A program made the position numbers and the translations under genes. Of a DNA stretch of 64,000 nt, positions 63,901 to 64,000 are shown piece after piece (positions within the stretch are counted from its first letter, which is position 1; every line of letters begins with the position of its first letter). The notes under the pieces were generated by a model. The model saw only the letters and a list, made by a program, of their open reading frames with translations. It was not told the DNA's origin and searched no databases. The stretch is from Nautilus pompilius (lineage: Eukaryota > Mollusca > Cephalopoda > Nautilida > Nautilidae), in NCBI GenBank assembly GCA_018389105.1, contig JACATO010001023.1:166001-230000 (forward strand). The letters run 5' to 3'.

Positions 63901-64000
63901 ATGAGTACAACCAATTGTCTTTTGGTTCCTGTTTTTCTCAATGACTGTCCCAACACAAGACAACCGACAACATAGGTATCATTTGTTGCCAGGGTCACAT
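28062..64000 (-). CDS. GYG: Glycogenin (GT8 self-glucosylating glycogen primer), 5'-partial
   Basis: Glycogenin transfers glucose from UDP-glucose to its own tyrosine and primes glycogen synthase in the cytosol. Minus-strand exons in coding order: 64000-63874, 57539-57365, 56974-56812, 55489-55363, 52909-52729, 35197-34397, 31195-31172, 28247-28062. They sum to 1784 nt, i.e. 593 codons plus stop after a 2-nt carry-in, with phase kept at every junction. Visible motifs are [17 protein letters not shown] (nucleotide-binding start), FLDADAL (the metal-binding DxD), [20 protein letters not shown], a GGDQG motif across the exon 3/4 join, FYSYLPAF (first Tyr equals the autoglucosylated Tyr195 region), [16 protein letters not shown], and the C-terminal [20 protein letters not shown] that binds glycogen synthase. 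Only about the first half-dozen residues are missing to the right. Human GYG1 is about 350 aa and GYG2 about 501; the excess here is the long linker. The set of cassette exons between catalytic domain and linker is uncertain. Confidence 0.93.
30391..30580. mobile_element. 190-bp MITE with Tigger-like ends and TA duplication
   Basis: Left end TAGTAGAATACCCCCAGTCT and right end (reverse complement) CAGTTGAGTATCCCCAGCCT form the inverted repeat; the right end resembles the known Tigger/MER44 end CAGTTGAGTATCCC. TA flanks both sides (30389-30390 and 30581-30582). It lies in a glycogenin intron and has no coding capacity. Confidence 0.7.
31172..31195 (-). CDS. GYG: Glycogenin 24-nt microexon (LAESKSFE)
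   Basis: Acceptor CCCACTACAG, then eight codons in phase 0, then donor GTACAG. It sits between the linker exon (ends phase 0) and the last exon (starts phase 0), so it can be included or skipped without changing frame. The assignment rests on splice sites and phase only; there is no homology for eight residues. Confidence 0.55.
34397..35197 (-). CDS. GYG: Glycogenin long linker exon (267 codons, phase 0-0)
   Basis: A single open exon follows the acceptor CTGTGCAG; an alternative acceptor TTGCAG 6 nt further in is also phase 0. It ends GCAGTG before GTAAGT. The encoded segment is Pro/Ser/Glu/Asp-rich and low in hydrophobic clusters, as expected for the disordered variable linker of glycogenins. 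It holds a tandem repeat with QPVE at the start of each unit. Its assignment to glycogenin rests on phase, strand, position and the lack of any other gene; the sequence itself is not conserved. Confidence 0.75.
34715..34858 (-). repeat. Coding tandem repeat, about 36-nt (12-residue) unit, in glycogenin linker
   Basis: Four successive units begin with [40 protein letters not shown] and a decayed QPVEDEDTK. The first three are nearly identical at DNA level (plus-strand TTCAACTGGCTGGA recurs every 36 nt). Unit edges are approximate. Confidence 0.8.
36004..36105 (-). CDS. Candidate transmembrane-encoding alternative terminal exon
   Basis: A GC-rich block in an AT-rich intron. After a TATTAG acceptor the frame opens in phase 0 and encodes 33 residues ending in a TGA at 36006-36004. 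The segment [19 protein letters not shown] is a clear membrane helix, followed by a short basic/polar tail [10 protein letters not shown]. If the weak donor GTTTGT at 36011 is used instead, the exon ends at 36012 in phase 1 and can only join the linker exon out of the main frame. It could end a membrane-anchored glycogenin isoform, follow microexon A in a small nested gene, or be noncoding. Confidence 0.35.
   Translation of the reverse strand, partial: GLGNLTIYCVVVLLGSVIPLLVWPRDNIVGKGL
38124..38700 (+). mobile_element. Non-autonomous pogo/Tigger-like element with HTH ORF fragment
   Basis: Starts CAGTAAACTCTGGATA and ends with the inverted CAGAGTTTACTA, flanked by TA at 38122-38123 and 38701-38702. 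Inside, from ATG at 38256, it encodes [20 protein letters not shown] and [17 protein letters not shown], typical of the N-terminal psq/CENP-B-like helix-turn-helix of pogo transposases, then a stop. The DDE part is missing, so it is an internally deleted copy. Confidence 0.8.
39365..39401. repeat. (GA)n microsatellite with one CGAG interruption
   Basis: Purine GA run in the glycogenin intron. Confidence 0.9.
41284..41307 (-). CDS. Candidate 24-nt microexon B (SLPVDKEV), duplicated
   Basis: Acceptor TTTATTAG, eight codons in phase 0, donor GTAAGT. Sequence and immediate flanks resemble microexon A: both end AAAGAGGTG followed by GTAAGTA, and both are preceded by GTTAC plus a T-rich stretch. 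Here the ATG of copy A is GTG. It is a candidate mutually exclusive or tandem cassette of glycogenin. Confidence 0.45.
41389..41411. repeat. (GA)n microsatellite beside the microexons
   Basis: GA run on the plus strand, i.e. a (CT)n pyrimidine tract in the minus-strand transcript, in the short intron between microexons A and B. Such a tract could influence their splicing. Confidence 0.85.
41429..41452 (-). CDS. Candidate 24-nt microexon A (PFTMEKEV), duplicated
   Basis: Acceptor TTTTGTAAG and a strong GTAAGT donor flank eight codons in phase 0. A close copy lies 145 bp further along the minus strand. It lies in the glycogenin intron between catalytic domain and linker and would be frame-neutral. 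It contains an ATG in good context (ACCATGG), so it could alternatively be the first coding exon of a nested transcript. Confidence 0.45.
41841..41885 (-). CDS. Possible 45-nt cassette exon (15 hydrophobic-rich codons)
   Basis: Between an AG acceptor (GTTGCAG) and a weak donor (GAG then GTATTT), 45 nt read [15 protein letters not shown] in phase 0. The block is more GC-rich than the surrounding intron. The polypyrimidine tract is poor and there is no homology, so this is tentative. Confidence 0.2.
42130..47300. other. Glycogenin intron, no recognised element
   Basis: AT-rich intron DNA with scattered short open frames on both strands. None has splice-site support, phase match or family motifs that I recognise. 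Confidence 0.4.
47801..48305. mobile_element. hAT-type MITE with perfect 8-bp target duplication
   Basis: 505 bp bounded by CAGGGGTCGGCA and, inverted, TGCCGACCCCTG-type ends, with repeated CCGGCCCGCG blocks near both ends. Identical TTCTAAGG lies at 47793-47800 and 48306-48313. It is strikingly GC/CpG-rich in AT-rich intron DNA and encodes no transposase. Confidence 0.9.
49530..49838 (+). repeat. tRNA-derived SINE, family member 2
   Basis: Starts GGCGGCCCAATGGTTAGGCC (A-box-like). The tail reads ...CAGCACTATGCTCCTCCTCCC...GTTGTCTCCAACATAGG...GGTGTACAACACAACC, matching the tail of the 12.3-kb copy. The B box is decayed. Confidence 0.6.
53769..53822. repeat. (CA)27 microsatellite
   Basis: Uninterrupted CA run in the glycogenin intron. 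Confidence 0.95.
56036..56325 (-). repeat. tRNA-derived SINE, family member 3
   Basis: On the minus strand it begins GGGTGGCATGATGGTTCATTGG, then AAGTTTGAGTTCTGG (a B-box derivative), and ends ...CTCTTTCACTAAGATTCTCTCTTTTGTAGACATC... plus an ACAACAACA tail. It is colinear with the copy at 12.3 kb but more diverged. Confidence 0.65.
57956..57984. repeat. (GA)n microsatellite
   Basis: Uninterrupted GA run in the glycogenin intron upstream of the exon at 57539. Confidence 0.9.
59640..60770 (+). pseudogene. Decayed Tigger/pogo-type transposase
   Basis: Read across several frames: [16 protein letters not shown] (first HTH), [20 protein letters not shown] (CENP-B HTH), then a DDE-domain piece at 60339-60545 with [20 protein letters not shown] and [16 protein letters not shown], like the family's NxPSH...LSNVEVxFLPPNTTSLIQPLDQG. 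Stops and frameshifts throughout show that it is dead. It lies in glycogenin intron 1 in this window. Terminal repeats were not found. Confidence 0.75.
60990..63873. other. Glycogenin first-in-window intron, no recognised element
   Basis: AT-rich sequence between the Tigger relic and the donor at 63873. The short open frames on both strands have no homology visible to me. Confidence 0.4.

Overview
The window looks like AT-rich nuclear DNA of an invertebrate animal, most likely a mollusc. It has GT-AG introns, many SSRs, tRNA-derived SINEs and DNA-transposon relics; the lineage call is an inference from gene and repeat style, not proven. Three protein-coding genes can be assembled exon by exon with consistent reading phase. 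No rRNA, true tRNA, CRISPR or prokaryotic feature was seen.

1-15.9 kb, plus strand: the 3' twelve coding exons of an ACOT9-type mitochondrial acyl-CoA thioesterase (the 5' end lies left of the window). One intron appears to use a GC donor. Its introns carry Tc1 and pogo-like debris, SINEs and a minisatellite.

16.5-22 kb, minus strand: a complete four-exon TMEM256 (DUF423-type) membrane protein gene, tail-to-tail with ACOT9. Its GC/CpG-rich first exon abuts a 157-bp tandem duplication in intron 1. 22-28 kb holds no recognisable coding exon and probably includes the glycogenin 3' UTR.

28-64 kb, minus strand: a very large glycogenin gene (GT8 self-glucosylating primer of glycogen synthesis) whose 5' end lies right of the window. 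Five exons encode the catalytic domain, one 801-nt exon encodes a long variable linker with an internal 12-residue repeat, a 24-nt microexon follows, and the last exon encodes the conserved C-terminal glycogen-synthase-binding tail. The approximately 17.5-kb intron between catalytic domain and linker contains a tandemly duplicated pair of 24-nt phase-0 microexons, a possible 45-nt cassette, and a GC-rich exon-like block encoding a transmembrane helix followed by a stop. The last is the most unusual item in the window: it could be an alternative membrane-anchored end of glycogenin or part of a nested small gene. Introns also host a hAT MITE with a perfect 8-bp target duplication, a pogo-like element with TA duplication and a decayed Tigger-type transposase.

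The three genes are not an operon. Two concern energy metabolism (acyl-CoA hydrolysis, glycogen priming), but nothing in the sequence shows that they are co-regulated.
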